Shown here in pieces: positions 1-8,783 of a DNA stretch of 64,000 bases (the stretch's first letter is position 1; the number at the start of each line of letters is the position of its first letter). The notes beneath the pieces were generated by a model. The model saw nothing but the letters and a program-made list of their open reading frames with translations, was not told where the DNA came from and ran no database searches. The DNA lies in NCBI GenBank assembly GCA_009377605.1, contig WHTT01000018.1:21542-85541 (forward strand). Direction: 5' to 3'. The DNA is from Luteitalea sp. Its GTDB lineage: Bacteria > Acidobacteriota > Vicinamibacteria > Vicinamibacterales > Vicinamibacteraceae. Both the position numbers and the translations under genes were made by a program.

Positions 1-368
1 CTGGCACCCACACCGTGCAGACCGCCCGCCGTCTTGTAGGTACCGTGCTCGAACTTACCGCCAGCATGCAGCGTCGTGAAAATGACCTCGAGCGCGCTCT
101 TCTTGGTCTTCGGGTGCGGGTCCACGGGAATGCCGCGGCCATCGTCACTAATCGTCAGCGTCGAGCCATCCTCGTGCAAGGCGACCACGATGCTCGAGGC
201 ATGGCCGTTCATCGCCTCGTCTATCGCGTTGTCGAGCACCTCCCACACCAGGTGGTGCAACCCGGCCGGGCCAACGCCGCTGATGTACATACCGGGGCGC
301 TTGCGGACCGGCTCCAAGCCTTCGAGAACTGTGATGTCCTTGGCTGTGTAGGCGCTCGTGCTGGCCAT
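1..368 (-). CDS. DNA topoisomerase IV / gyrase subunit B, N-terminal fragment
   Basis: This is the N-terminal part of a GyrB/ParE type II topoisomerase ATPase subunit, cut by the window edge. About 122 residues are visible, starting [20 protein letters not shown]. The GHKL ATPase signatures are clear: [10 protein letters not shown] (Mg-ATP binding Asn), DDGRGIPVD, and the ATP-lid start [10 protein letters not shown]. The protein would hydrolyse ATP to drive strand passage with the A subunit. The ATG at 368 gives the usual short lead to the [14 protein letters not shown] motif. The probable partner A subunit is 2.7 kb away on the same strand at 3070-5478, with glnN between them, which favours ParE over GyrB. 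That assignment is an inference from context. Confidence 0.9.
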   Translation of the reverse strand, partial: MASTSAYTAKDITVLEGLEPVRKRPGMYISGVGPAGLHHLVWEVLDNAIDEAMNGHASSIVVALHEDGSTLTISDDGRGIPVDPHPKTKKSALEVIFTTLHAGGKFEHGTYKTAGGLHGVGA

Positions 369-423
369 CGATACCGTGCGATTCTGCCCCGAAACTGCAA
401 CTCGAATGCGAGTCGGCGAAGGT

Positions 424-465
424 GCGGCGGGAGCGACTCGAACCGCCGCTGGGACGGCAGCCGTC
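424..465. other. Double hairpin with tRNA T-loop-like apex, copy A
   Basis: A 7-bp stem (424-430 with 443-449) encloses a 12-nt loop whose minus strand reads TTCGAGTCGCTC. It is followed by a compact palindrome GACGGCAGCCGTC at 453-465. The minus strand around the loop resembles the conserved T-loop box GGTTCGANTCC of tRNA genes. No 5' tRNA half is present, so it is not a functional tRNA. It lies in the leader of the topoisomerase B-subunit gene. A similarly organised pair of hairpins is at 21947-21993. It may be a tRNA 3'-end relic or a structured leader element. Confidence 0.3.
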
Positions 466-510
466 TCAATAGTAGCAGGTTTGCGATCTGTGGTCGCTGG
501 CCCGAGGTAG

Positions 511-580
511 GGCGCGTTCGCCGAACGCGCCGTCCGGACACCTCGGTAAGGGAGGGCCGCCTCGGCGAGGCGGCCCTCCC
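511..580. repeat. Composite REP-like element: two palindromes
   Basis: Two near-perfect palindromes sit 18 nt apart. The first is GGCGCGTTCG-C-CGAACGCGCC (511-531). The second is a 15-bp stem at 550-564 / 566-580 centred on the GCCGCCTCG core. The same two palindromes recur together at 28867-28927. The element begins 3 nt past the glnN stop and could fold in its transcript, but no T-tract follows, so a role as intrinsic terminator is not supported. Confidence 0.75.
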
Positions 581-582
581 TC

Positions 583-2766
583 CTATTTGATGAACAGCAT
601 CTCGCGATAGGTGGGCAGCGGCCAGAGCTCCGACGGCACGATCAGCTCGAGCCGATCGCCGGACTCACGCAGGGCGCTCATTGCGGGAATCACCTTGCTC
701 CGCATGTAGCGCGCGTGCTTTTCGGTCGTTGCGTGACTGTTGCTGTCGAGCAGCGCCGCCAGTGCGTCGGTCCGCTGTTTGAGCGTGTCGACGAGCTTGG
801 TCAGATCGCCCAGGAGCTTCTTCGCCTCTTTGCTCGTCCCGCCCGCCGCCTTCACCGCCGCCACGCTCTCGGCCACCTGCCGCTGATAGGTGAGCGCGGC
901 AGGAAGGACGTACCGGTTCGCCATCAAGACCATGAGCTGACCCTCGACATTGAGAGTCTTGACGTACGTCTCCAGCATCACCTCATGGCGGGCATGCAGC
1001 TCACGCTCGTTGAGCACCTTGTACTTCTCGAACGTGGCGACCGTCTCCGGCTTGGTGATCTCGGGCAATGCGTCCACCGTCGTCCGCAGGTTCAAGAGCT
1101 TCCGACGCGCAGCTTCTTTCTCCCACTCCGGCGCGTAGTTGTTGCCGTTGAAGATAATCGCCTTGTGCTGCTTGATGACCTTCCGCAGGAGCTTGCCGAC
1201 GGCCGTCTCCAGCGTCTCGCCCGACGCCACGGCCTTCTCGAGCTCCGTGGCCGCGTAGTCCAACGATTCCGCCACTGCGACGTTCAGGACAATGTTCGGC
1301 AGCGCAATGCTCTGACCGCCGGATACGGCGCGGAACTCGAACTTGTTGCCGGTGAAGGCAAACGGACTCGTCCGGTTCCGGTCGCCCGCGTCACGGAGCA
1401 ACTTGGGCAGCACGGGGACGCCGGTATCGAGGATGCCGCCGTGCTTGGTGCTCCGCGCGCTACCTTTCTCGATCTGCGTGAAGATGTCCGTCAGCATGTC
1501 GCCGAGGAACACGGAGATGATGGCCGGCGGTGCTTCTTGCGCACCGAGCCGATGGTCGTTACCGGCCCCAGCGACGCTGGCGCGTAGCATGCCTTGCCAC
1601 GTGTGCACGGCCTGCAGCACGGCCGCACAGAAGACGAGAAACTGAATGTTGTCGTGCGGGGTGTCCCCGGGATTGAGCAGATTGTTCCCGAGACTGTCGA
1701 CCATGCTCCAGTTCAAGTGCTTGCCGGAGCCGTTGATGCCCGCAAAGGGCTTCTCGCTCAACAGGCATGCCAGGCCATATCGCGGCGCGATCCGCTTCAT
1801 GAACTCCATCGTCATCATCTGATGATCGGTGGCGACGTTGGCGTTCTCGAAGACCGGCGCGACCTCGTACTGGCTCGGCGCCACTTCGTTGTGACGCGTC
1901 TTGACCGGAACCCCACACTTGTAGAGCTCGGTCTCCACTTCTTGCATGAACGCAAGGACCCGCTCCGGAATGGAGCCGAAGTATTGATCCTCCAGCTCCT
2001 GCCCTTTGGGCGGCCGTGCTCCGAAGAGCGTCCGATTGGCGTTGATGAGATCCGGGCGCGCGAAGTAGAAGTAGCGGTCGATCAGGAAGTATTCCTGCTC
2101 CGGCCCGCACGTGGTGACCACGCGCGTCGCCTGCGAGCCGAACAACTTGAGAATGCGCACCGCTTGCGCCGAGAGCGCCTCCATCGAGCGCAGGAGCGGC
2201 GTCTTCTTGTCCAGCGCCTCACCGGTCCAGCTCACGAACGCGGTCGGGATGACCAGCGTGGTGCCGTTGGCGGTCACGAGCAGCCAGGGTGGGCTCGTTG
2301 GATCCCACGCGGTATAGCCGCGCGCCTCGAAGGTTGACCGCATGCCGCCGGAAGGAAAGCTCGAGGCGTCAGGCTCGCCCTTGATCAGCTCTTTGCCGCT
2401 GAACTCCGCCATGGCGCGTCCGTTCGAGTCAGGCTGAAGAAAGGCATCGTGCTTCTCCGCGGTAACGCCCGTCAGCGGCTGGAACCAGTGCGTGTAGTGC
2501 GTGGCCCCCTGCTCGACGGCCCAGTCCTTCAGGGCACTCGCAATCGCGTCCGCGACCGAGAGATCGAGGGGCTGGCCGAGTTGAAGCGTCCGCTGCAGCG
2601 CCTGATACACGGGTTTCGGCAGCCTGGCCTTCTGGAGATCGTCGCCAAAGGCCAGAGAGCCGAACAGCTCGGTTGCCCGTTGGGTGGGGCGCGTGAGATG
2701 GCGCCCCTCGTTCATCGACCACTTCCGAATCGCAGTAATAGCGTCCCGTGCCGCCGCAGAACCCAT
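583..2766 (-). CDS. glnN: Type III glutamine synthetase
   Basis: It makes glutamine from glutamate, ammonia and ATP in the cytoplasm, as a GSIII-type dodecamer. The 727-aa length fits GSIII (about 700-730) and not the 470-aa GSI. Visible GSIII sequences include [13 protein letters not shown], the glutamate/metal region [16 protein letters not shown], a late [17 protein letters not shown] block, and the long helical C-terminus. I chose the ATG at 2766 ([10 protein letters not shown]). It is preceded by AGAAGGGG. Reading further upstream requires a TTG start at 2874, which would overlap a good promoter. It sits alone between two topoisomerase genes, with no glnB or ntrBC beside it. I see no convincing sigma-54 site upstream: the best GG/GC pair is spaced one base too far. 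Confidence 0.95.
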   Translation of the reverse strand: MGSAAARDAITAIRKWSMNEGRHLTRPTQRATELFGSLAFGDDLQKARLPKPVYQALQRTLQLGQPLDLSVADAIASALKDWAVEQGATHYTHWFQPLTGVTAEKHDAFLQPDSNGRAMAEFSGKELIKGEPDASSFPSGGMRSTFEARGYTAWDPTSPPWLLVTANGTTLVIPTAFVSWTGEALDKKTPLLRSMEALSAQAVRILKLFGSQATRVVTTCGPEQEYFLIDRYFYFARPDLINANRTLFGARPPKGQELEDQYFGSIPERVLAFMQEVETELYKCGVPVKTRHNEVAPSQYEVAPVFENANVATDHQMMTMEFMKRIAPRYGLACLLSEKPFAGINGSGKHLNWSMVDSLGNNLLNPGDTPHDNIQFLVFCAAVLQAVHTWQGMLRASVAGAGNDHRLGAQEAPPAIISVFLGDMLTDIFTQIEKGSARSTKHGGILDTGVPVLPKLLRDAGDRNRTSPFAFTGNKFEFRAVSGGQSIALPNIVLNVAVAESLDYAATELEKAVASGETLETAVGKLLRKVIKQHKAIIFNGNNYAPEWEKEAARRKLLNLRTTVDALPEITKPETVATFEKYKVLNERELHARHEVMLETYVKTLNVEGQLMVLMANRYVLPAALTYQRQVAESVAAVKAAGGTSKEAKKLLGDLTKLVDTLKQRTDALAALLDSNSHATTEKHARYMRSKVIPAMSALRESGDRLELIVPSELWPLPTYREMLFIK

Positions 2767-2844
2767 ATCGTTGGTGCCCCTTCTGTCGTGTGGAGTCGGT
2801 GGCGCGACAGCTGTGGTTATCCTGCTGTCGCGAGGATTTTGCAA

Positions 2845-2874
2845 ATTATGCATGAACCGGTGTACGCCTGGCAA
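2845..2874 (-). promoter_or_regulatory. Predicted sigma-70 promoter of glnN
   Basis: On the minus strand, -35 TTGCCA (2869-2874) and -10 CATAAT (2845-2850) are 18 nt apart, with a TG directly before the -10. Transcription would begin near 2838, giving a leader of about 70 nt before the ATG at 2766. The rest of 2880-3000 shows no gene and no further recognisable motif. Confidence 0.55.
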
Positions 2875-3006
2875 TAAGAAACGCCACTATCCCGCTATAC
2901 GGCACGATCTCGCGCACGCTATGCACGTGACCATGGACACCGTGCAAGCTCTTCACGACGCCTTACGCATCATTTATTCCTCTTCACGCATTGAGGTTGG
3001 GTCACG

Positions 3007-3056
3007 AAAAGGAACCGGGTATCTTTTCGGTCGCGAAAAGGTACCCGGTTCCTTTT
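3007..3056. terminator. Bidirectional terminator-like 23-bp hairpin
   Basis: A 23-bp stem with a single G-T type mismatch (3007-3029 / 3034-3056) closes a 4-nt GTCG loop. The stem starts with AAAAGG and ends with CCTTTT, with extra T's to 3058 on the plus strand. It lies 13 nt beyond the stop of the topoisomerase A-subunit gene and would work as a terminator for it on the minus strand. A plus-strand role is possible, but no plus-strand gene ends here. Confidence 0.7.
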
Positions 3057-3069
3057 TTCGCGTGCCGAT

Positions 3070-5478
3070 CTACTCCAAGGTGGGGATCGCGGGTGGTGGC
3101 GATATCACCCGGACGAACTGACCGCGCTGGAGGAGCTCGCGGCCCTTCCCGCCGCGCCCGGTGACGTCGTACTTCGCGGGACTGATGGTCTGCTGCGCGC
3201 CGCGGCTCGTTTCCACGGTCAAGCCGTCCTGGTCTCGGCGCGCCGCCATGAATCCCAGCACGCGATCGCGGGTGGGATCGATCTTGATGAGGATGACGCC
3301 ACGGCCTGGACCGCCCAGGTAGTTCACCTCCTCGACACGGCACAGGACGGCACGCGCTTCCCGCGTGGCGGCGACAATCGTCTCGCGTCCGTCCACCACG
3401 GACACGCCCACGACCTCGGCGCCAGCCGCCGGACGCGCAAACCGGCGGCCGGCGCGCGTGCTCGGCTCGATGAACGACTCGAGGCTGAAGCGCAGACTGT
3501 AGCCGTCAGTGGTGACAGCAACCACCTGGCTCGGCGGGACAGCGCCCTCGGTTGCAGGCTTGAGGCCGGGCGTGGCGCGCGGGTCGAGGCTCCGCACCGA
3601 CACGACCCGCTCGCCATCCTTCAACTTGAAGAACTTTTGGATCGGCTCTCCGTAACCGCTGGAGGCAGGAACGTCGACGAGCCGACAAGTGTACGCTACG
3701 CCGAAGTTGGTAAAGAACGCCACGGTCGCCCGCGTGCTGCCGGCGACCGCCGCCAAGACTTCATCACCTTCCCTCAGCCGCGTTGTCGACAGATCTTTCA
3801 CTTCCTTCTGGCGCTTCACCCACCCGTCTCGCGAGACAATGACGACGTTGTCCTCTTCGACGATGAAGTCATCCGGGCGGTAGTCCGTTTCTTCGGCGAC
3901 ACCTTGGATGATCGTGCGCCGCGTGTCAGTTTTGGGGCTGTAGGTCTTTTGAATCTCCTCGATCTCCTCGCGCACGATCTGCCAGCGGCGGTCCTCGCTC
4001 TTCAACAGCCCTTGGATCTGGCGCTGCCGCTTGCGCTTTTCCTCGAGCTCCTTCCGGACAATCAGGATCTCGAGCCGAGCCAGACGATAGATCTTGAGCT
4101 CGAGAATTGCATCCGTCTGATCGGCGTCGAGGTCGAACTGCTTCATGATCTTCTGCGCCGCATCAGCCTTGCCGTCCGATCGACGAATAATGCGGATAAT
4201 CTCGTCCAGCGCGTCGAAGACCTTCTCGAAGCCCTCCAGGATGTGGATGCGCCTGGCGAGCGCCTGCAGCTCATGCTCCAGCCGTCGCGTGACGACGTCG
4301 AAGCGAAAGTGCAGGAAGTACCAGAGCGCTGCCTTGAGCTCGAGGCGCTCTGGCCGGCCGACGTCGTCGGTCTCGGTCGGCACCAGACAGGTCAGGTTGA
4401 CCGGGATAGTGACCTGCAGCGGCGTGTGCCGAAAGAGATACGCCAGCACCATCTTTTCGTCCACATCCCGCTTCAGCTCCAGCTCGATCCGCACATCGTC
4501 GGTCGACACGTCGCGAACGTCGAGGAGTGGTGGCAGCTTGCGCGAGACGACGACATCGGCAATGCGAGACACGAGCTCGGACTTGTCGATGTTGTAAGGG
4601 ATTGCCGTGATGTGGACGATCTTGCTCGTGCGCGTGGCATCGGCAACCTGCCACGTTCCGCGAAGACGGATGGCGCCACTACCAGTGCGGTAGATCTCCT
4701 TTAGCTCGTCCGGCGTGTTGAGAATCTGGCCGCCGGTGGGGAAGTCCGGGCCCTTGACGTACCGACACAACTGCACACTGGTGAGATCTGGATTGTCGAT
4801 CAGCTTGAGCAGCGCAGTGGACACTTCACCCAAGTGATGCGGCGGCACGTTGGTGGCCATGCCGACCGCAATCCCCATCGCGCCGTTCACCAGCAGGTTC
4901 GGAACGCGCGAGGGCAAGACGACCGGCTCGGTGCGCGTGCCGTCATAGCTCGGCCGGAACGGAACGGTGTCTTGCTCGAGCTCCGTCAGCAGCTCGTCTG
5001 ACAGCCTTGCGAGGCGGCACTCCGTATAGCGCATCGCAGCGGCGCGATCGCCGTCGAGCGATCCAAAGTTGCCGGATCCATCGACGACCGGATACCGCAT
5101 CGAGAAAGGCTGAGCGAGGCGCACGAGCGTGTCGTAGATGGCCACGTCACCGTGCGGATGATAGTTCCCCATCACATCGCCGACGACCTTGGCGCACTTG
5201 CGATATTTCGCGTCGGCAGTCAGGTTCTGCTGCCACATCGTGTAGAGGATGCGGCGCTGCACAGGCTTGAGGCCGTCGCGCACGTCCGGTAGTGCCCGCG
5301 CCGTGATCACAGACAGCGCATAGTTCAGATACCGCGACTGCGCCGCCTCGTGCAGCGCGACCGGCTGCTCACCGTCCGCACCGCCGCCGGGTGGCGGAGG
5401 CGGGGGAGGACCACCGCGTCCATCGCTTTCGGGAAGGTCGAACAATGAAACGTCTGATTGTGCTCTTCGTCTTGCCAT
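3070..5478 (-). CDS. parC: DNA topoisomerase IV / gyrase subunit A
   Basis: This is the DNA-cleaving subunit of a type IIA topoisomerase. The 802-aa protein starts [11 protein letters not shown] (ATG at 5478; a GTG two codons earlier is possible). A low-complexity proline/glycine stretch fills residues 22-33. The winged-helix cleavage domain follows, with HPHGD and the catalytic Tyr151 in AAAMRYTE, then the tower/coiled coil and a beta-propeller C-terminal domain. A degenerate GyrA-box-like GRGGKGREL lies near the very end, so the gyrase/topo IV distinction is not clean. The proximity to a subunit-B gene at 1-368 suggests ParC. At the position of E. coli GyrA Ser83 this protein has Val112 ([10 protein letters not shown]). 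A strong terminator hairpin follows at 3007-3056. Confidence 0.92.
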   Translation of the reverse strand: MARRRAQSDVSLFDLPESDGRGGPPPPPPPGGGADGEQPVALHEAAQSRYLNYALSVITARALPDVRDGLKPVQRRILYTMWQQNLTADAKYRKCAKVVGDVMGNYHPHGDVAIYDTLVRLAQPFSMRYPVVDGSGNFGSLDGDRAAAMRYTECRLARLSDELLTELEQDTVPFRPSYDGTRTEPVVLPSRVPNLLVNGAMGIAVGMATNVPPHHLGEVSTALLKLIDNPDLTSVQLCRYVKGPDFPTGGQILNTPDELKEIYRTGSGAIRLRGTWQVADATRTSKIVHITAIPYNIDKSELVSRIADVVVSRKLPPLLDVRDVSTDDVRIELELKRDVDEKMVLAYLFRHTPLQVTIPVNLTCLVPTETDDVGRPERLELKAALWYFLHFRFDVVTRRLEHELQALARRIHILEGFEKVFDALDEIIRIIRRSDGKADAAQKIMKQFDLDADQTDAILELKIYRLARLEILIVRKELEEKRKRQRQIQGLLKSEDRRWQIVREEIEEIQKTYSPKTDTRRTIIQGVAEETDYRPDDFIVEEDNVVIVSRDGWVKRQKEVKDLSTTRLREGDEVLAAVAGSTRATVAFFTNFGVAYTCRLVDVPASSGYGEPIQKFFKLKDGERVVSVRSLDPRATPGLKPATEGAVPPSQVVAVTTDGYSLRFSLESFIEPSTRAGRRFARPAAGAEVVGVSVVDGRETIVAATREARAVLCRVEEVNYLGGPGRGVILIKIDPTRDRVLGFMAARRDQDGLTVETSRGAQQTISPAKYDVTGRGGKGRELLQRGQFVRVISPPPAIPTLE

Positions 5479-5500
5479 AGACACAGATTCGAGAAGCTGT

Positions 5501-5561
5501 CGTAGCGCAGGGCTTTTAGCCCTGCCAAGGACTGTGGGCAGGCCTAAAGGCCTGCGCTACG
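5501..5561. repeat. REP-A element with 25-bp inverted arms (variant left arm)
   Basis: The arms at 5501-5526 and 5537-5561 are inverted copies of CGTAGCGCAGG...CCTGCC. The right arm matches the other copies in this window (49264-49360, 57450-57511, 63008-63070). The left arm reads GGGCTTTTAGCCC instead of GGCCTTTAGGCC, so its own small palindrome is kept by paired changes. It fills the gap between the topoisomerase A-subunit gene and the FAD oxidoreductase. Confidence 0.85.
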
Positions 5562-5610
5562 GCTGATCCCCTAGAGACGTCGCAATGCCGTCTCGGAAAG
5601 GGTGCAACGG

Positions 5611-6969
5611 TTATTCCAGATCTGCGGGGGGGACGGCGTCGATCCATTCCCTGTAACTGCCGTTGTAACGAACCTCGCGCTGGCGGGCCACGGCGCGAGC
5701 CAACAACTCACTGGCTTTGCTGGGCGCAAGCGGGGCCACCGTCTCGAGGTGCGCGGCGACCGCCTGCGCTGCCGTTGCACCCCGCATCTCGGCCACCTGC
5801 GTGAGCTCCGCGATATCGTGTGCGTCGGACTCATTGGTCCCCAGATAGTGCTCGACCAGATACTGTGCCACCTGCTTGCCGTGGTCCTGCGATGCCTTGA
5901 TGTTGCCTCGCCCAGTGACGACATTGCCAATACCAAACACCCCTGGAACTGACCGGTACCGACCGGTGTCCCAGTCGGCATAGTCGTAGTAGCTGCCTTT
6001 CGTCACAACACCGGGGATCGCCTCCGGGATGCTGCCAATCGAGCTGACGATGAGCTCGGACCGCAGCTCGAACGTCTGATCCGGCAACGCCACCACGCGG
6101 TTGCCGTCCAGCCGCGTCTCACACAGGCGCAAACCGGCGACCCGGCCGCCCTCGACCATGAGCGATTGCGGCAAGGCGAGCGGACGCACGCGAAAGAGGT
6201 ATTTGTCCTGCGCCTTCTGGAGGATTCGGCGTCGGACGGCTCCAACCTTCTCCAGTTGTTCCGGCGTCGCCTTTGGCGGCGCCGGCGTCAGCGGCATGTC
6301 CTCGACGCGACGGCGGTAGACCAGCCAGCCATCTTCGACGCCGAGCGATCGGGGATCCACGCCGTGCTCCTGACATACGGCAGGGATGCCATGGTGCTCG
6401 AGATCGTACATCGACGCGTCGATCCCGCGATCGCGCAGGGCGCGGCCATAGAGCTCGAGCTGAATGATCTTGATGACGTCGATCGACGCGAGCCCTCCGC
6501 CTACGCAGATTGTCCCAGGCGCGACATGGTATCGGGGCCCTTCGTACCGCGCCTCGTTCATGTGATTGAACCAGTACACGAATGGATTTTGATAGACGAG
6601 GCCACGATCGACGTACTGCTCCGCTTCAGGCACGTCGAGAGGTCGATCCCGCCACGCGCCGTTCCCGAGTAACACTGCGCTCCAGCCCCACGAGACCACA
6701 TCGAGGAAATCGATGTCGGTGCCAAGCCGGGTGCAGGGGACGAAGAGCACGCCGGGGCGCTCCAGCCTGCTGTCGATCTTGCGGTACTCCATGCGGCGCT
6801 GGGCGCGGTGCCACCGCGGAAGGCCGTCCTCGATCTTGCCGTACGGCCGCGCATTCTGCTCGTAGACGACCACGCTGACGCCGCGCTCCGAAAGGTGCTC
6901 CGCGGCCACGGATCCCGAGCAGGCGCCGCCAAACACCGCCACGACATGGGTAGGACGATCCAGCGTCAT
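5611..6969 (-). CDS. FAD-dependent NAD(P)-binding oxidoreductase
   Basis: This 452-aa flavoprotein-like protein has two dinucleotide-binding regions. The N-terminal FAD site is VVAVFGGACSGSVAAEHL followed by VVVYEQN, a relaxed GxGxxG with Ala/Cys. A second Rossmann segment is GTICVGGGLASIDVI. The C-terminal FAD motif is GVFGIGNVVTGRGNIKAS. The overall pattern resembles the adrenodoxin reductase / GltD superfamily, which passes electrons between NADPH and a ferredoxin or an iron-sulfur enzyme. No redox-active CxxC is visible. The ATG at 6969 has GAGGGG close upstream. No ferredoxin or partner dehydrogenase is adjacent, so the substrate is unknown. The repeat array at 6991-7193 begins 22 nt upstream of the start. 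Confidence 0.75.
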   Translation of the reverse strand: MTLDRPTHVVAVFGGACSGSVAAEHLSERGVSVVVYEQNARPYGKIEDGLPRWHRAQRRMEYRKIDSRLERPGVLFVPCTRLGTDIDFLDVVSWGWSAVLLGNGAWRDRPLDVPEAEQYVDRGLVYQNPFVYWFNHMNEARYEGPRYHVAPGTICVGGGLASIDVIKIIQLELYGRALRDRGIDASMYDLEHHGIPAVCQEHGVDPRSLGVEDGWLVYRRRVEDMPLTPAPPKATPEQLEKVGAVRRRILQKAQDKYLFRVRPLALPQSLMVEGGRVAGLRLCETRLDGNRVVALPDQTFELRSELIVSSIGSIPEAIPGVVTKGSYYDYADWDTGRYRSVPGVFGIGNVVTGRGNIKASQDHGKQVAQYLVEHYLGTNESDAHDIAELTQVAEMRGATAAQAVAAHLETVAPLAPSKASELLARAVARQREVRYNGSYREWIDAVPPADLE

Positions 6970-6990
6970 ACACCCCTCAGATCAGCGCAG

Positions 6991-7193
6991 GTGACACGGT
7001 GACACGGTGACACGGTGACAAGGTGACAAGGTGACGGGGTGACGGGGTGACAAGGTGATAAGCAAGCTCGGACGCAGAACGTGCGCCAGCGCATTGGACC
7101 GACCCGCCACGCTTCTCGACCTGGACCTCCAGCATCCGACCACCCCCTCGCCTTGTCACCCTATCACTCTGTCACCTTGTCACCCCTGCTCAC
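6991..7193. repeat. Inverted 8-bp tandem-repeat element (GTGACAAG type)
   Basis: Nine consecutive 8-bp units occupy 6991-7062: GTGACACG three times, GTGACAAG twice, GTGACGGG twice, GTGACAAG, GTGATAAG. The opposite arm at 7152-7193 carries reverse-complement units (CTTGTCAC, CCTATCAC, TCTGTCAC, CTTGTCAC). Between them is a roughly 76-nt centre with no gene. The TGA of the outermost unit is the stop codon of the MATE gene at 7190-7192. The arms could form a long imperfect hairpin. Confidence 0.9.
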
Positions 7194-8602
7194 GGCGTCG
7201 CCGGCGAGATATCGACAGCAATGTGCCGCCACTTGCCCTGCCGAAACCGAACCACCGAGAGAAGGCAGCGGGTGATGTGACCGAGCACGATAGCGGTCCA
7301 AATATCCACCGGCTCCAGCCCCCTGAGGACATCGAGCGTCGCGCAGAGGCCGAGCGGAATGACGATCTGTGACACGAGCGAGATGTAAAAGGGGCTCCGC
7401 GTATCGCCACTCCCTTGGAGGCCGCCCGTGTAGACGAGCGCCACGGTGACGAAGAGTCCCGAGATGGCGAGGAACCGCAGGAGCTGCACGCCGAGCGACA
7501 TGACCGCGGCCCCTTGCATGCCAAAGATCCCGAGCAGCGCGTGCGGTACCACCACGAAGGTGCTGCCCACCAGCACGGCGACACCGAGCCCGAGGCGCGC
7601 AGCCACACTCGCCGCAGCGGTGGCGCGCTCCGGGCGTCCGGCGCCGAGGTTCTGACCGACGACGGCCGCCGTCGCCCCCATCAGGCCCACCGATGTCCAG
7701 GTGATGAACGCAAAGAGCTGGCCGTAGCCGATCGTATACGCCGCTTGTGCTTCGGCGCTGTGAGCGAGCGACCCAATGTAATGCAGCAGCAGCACGCCGC
7801 CTACGTTCATCGCGATGCCCTGAAAACCGGTCGGGAGACCGAACCGAAAGAGCGACCGTATGATCTCGAAGTCGGGCCGCCACTGCATCTGCCACGTGAA
7901 GTGCACCGGCAACCGCCCGGAGAAGAGCAGCCAGAGGGACAGTGCGCCAACGATACCCGCGGCGAGTACGGTGCCCAACGCCGCGCCCTTCGTGCCCATC
8001 GCCGGAATGGGCCCGAGACCCGCGATCAAGATGACGTTCAGGACCACGTTCAGCGCGGTCATCAGGATGCCGAGCCGCAGGGGCGTCCGCGCGTCGCCCG
8101 CAGGGCGGAGCGCCCCTCCCATCATGAAGAAGACCACCAGGCCGATGCTCAAGCCGAGCATGATGCGCAGATAAGGCAGTGCCTCGCGCTGGACGTCGGG
8201 CGTGGCGTTGACGAAGGAGAGCAACCACGGCGAGGCGACGTAGCCGATCGGCGCCAGGATGCCGAAGACGAGCAGGAGCGAGGTCAGCAGCGCCTGGTAG
8301 ACGACCCGGTCCACTTTCTCCGCATCGCCGGCGCCGGCAAAGCGCGCCACGAGCACGGCCATGCCCGACATGAGCGAGCTCACGAACACGATCACCACGA
8401 GAAAGATTTGCCAGCTCACGCCCACGGCCGCATTGCCGGTATAGCCGACGAAATGCCCAATCATCGCGTGGTCGACCAAGCCCTGGAGCCCCCCGATGAC
8501 GTTTTGGAGCATGCTGGGCCAGGCCAGATGCCAGACGGCGCGCGCGAGCGACCCTTCCACGATCCTGCGGTCGAAACGTCGTGACGGGGCGGAATCGGCC
8601 AT
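7190..8602 (-). CDS. MATE family multidrug exporter
   Basis: A polytopic inner-membrane protein of 470 aa that would export organic cations or other toxic compounds in exchange for Na+ or H+. About 12 hydrophobic helices can be traced in two homologous halves. Typical MATE segments are WPSMLQNVIGGLQGLVDHAM at the first helix and GLPTGFQGIAMNVGGVLLL at the start of the second half. The ATG at 8602 (MADSAPSRRF) is preferred to an upstream TTG at 8665, which would only add a proline-rich leader. The stop codon comes from the first unit of the tandem-repeat arm at 7152-7193. A second, only distantly similar MATE gene is at 20475-21770. Confidence 0.92.
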   Translation of the reverse strand: MADSAPSRRFDRRIVEGSLARAVWHLAWPSMLQNVIGGLQGLVDHAMIGHFVGYTGNAAVGVSWQIFLVVIVFVSSLMSGMAVLVARFAGAGDAEKVDRVVYQALLTSLLLVFGILAPIGYVASPWLLSFVNATPDVQREALPYLRIMLGLSIGLVVFFMMGGALRPAGDARTPLRLGILMTALNVVLNVILIAGLGPIPAMGTKGAALGTVLAAGIVGALSLWLLFSGRLPVHFTWQMQWRPDFEIIRSLFRFGLPTGFQGIAMNVGGVLLLHYIGSLAHSAEAQAAYTIGYGQLFAFITWTSVGLMGATAAVVGQNLGAGRPERATAAASVAARLGLGVAVLVGSTFVVVPHALLGIFGMQGAAVMSLGVQLLRFLAISGLFVTVALVYTGGLQGSGDTRSPFYISLVSQIVIPLGLCATLDVLRGLEPVDIWTAIVLGHITRCLLSVVRFRQGKWRHIAVDISPATP

Positions 8603-8783
8603 ACCAGCCAATCTTAATTCGGGGCGAGGCGGGGGCCGGACCACGATACCCACGAAAGTTGACAAAGGGAGATAGTCCCCGTTGTAGACTACACGCTCGC
8701 CGCCTGCACCGAAACCGTGCCGGACGGAGTAGCCTCCGTGGGCCGCGCGGCGAGCTTGTCACGACTGCTCGGAGTAGAGAGTG

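Noticed and set aside
421..480. tRNA gene on the minus strand suggested by GGTTCGAGTC
   Set aside because: The T-stem does not pair fully, no 5' half, anticodon stem or CCA end can be folded. Kept only as a structured element.
2766..2874. Longer glnN reading frame beginning at 2874
   Set aside because: It would need a TTG start and would place the predicted promoter inside the coding region. The internal ATG has a Shine-Dalgarno and gives the family length.
2840..2900. Possible sigma-54 promoter of glnN (TGGCGTTTCTTATTGCC on the minus strand)
   Set aside because: The GG and GC dinucleotides are 11 nt apart instead of 10, and a better sigma-70 site overlaps.
6991..7193. CRISPR array suggested by the regular GTGACAAG repeats
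   Set aside because: Units are 8 bp and directly contiguous with no spacers, and no cas gene is present.
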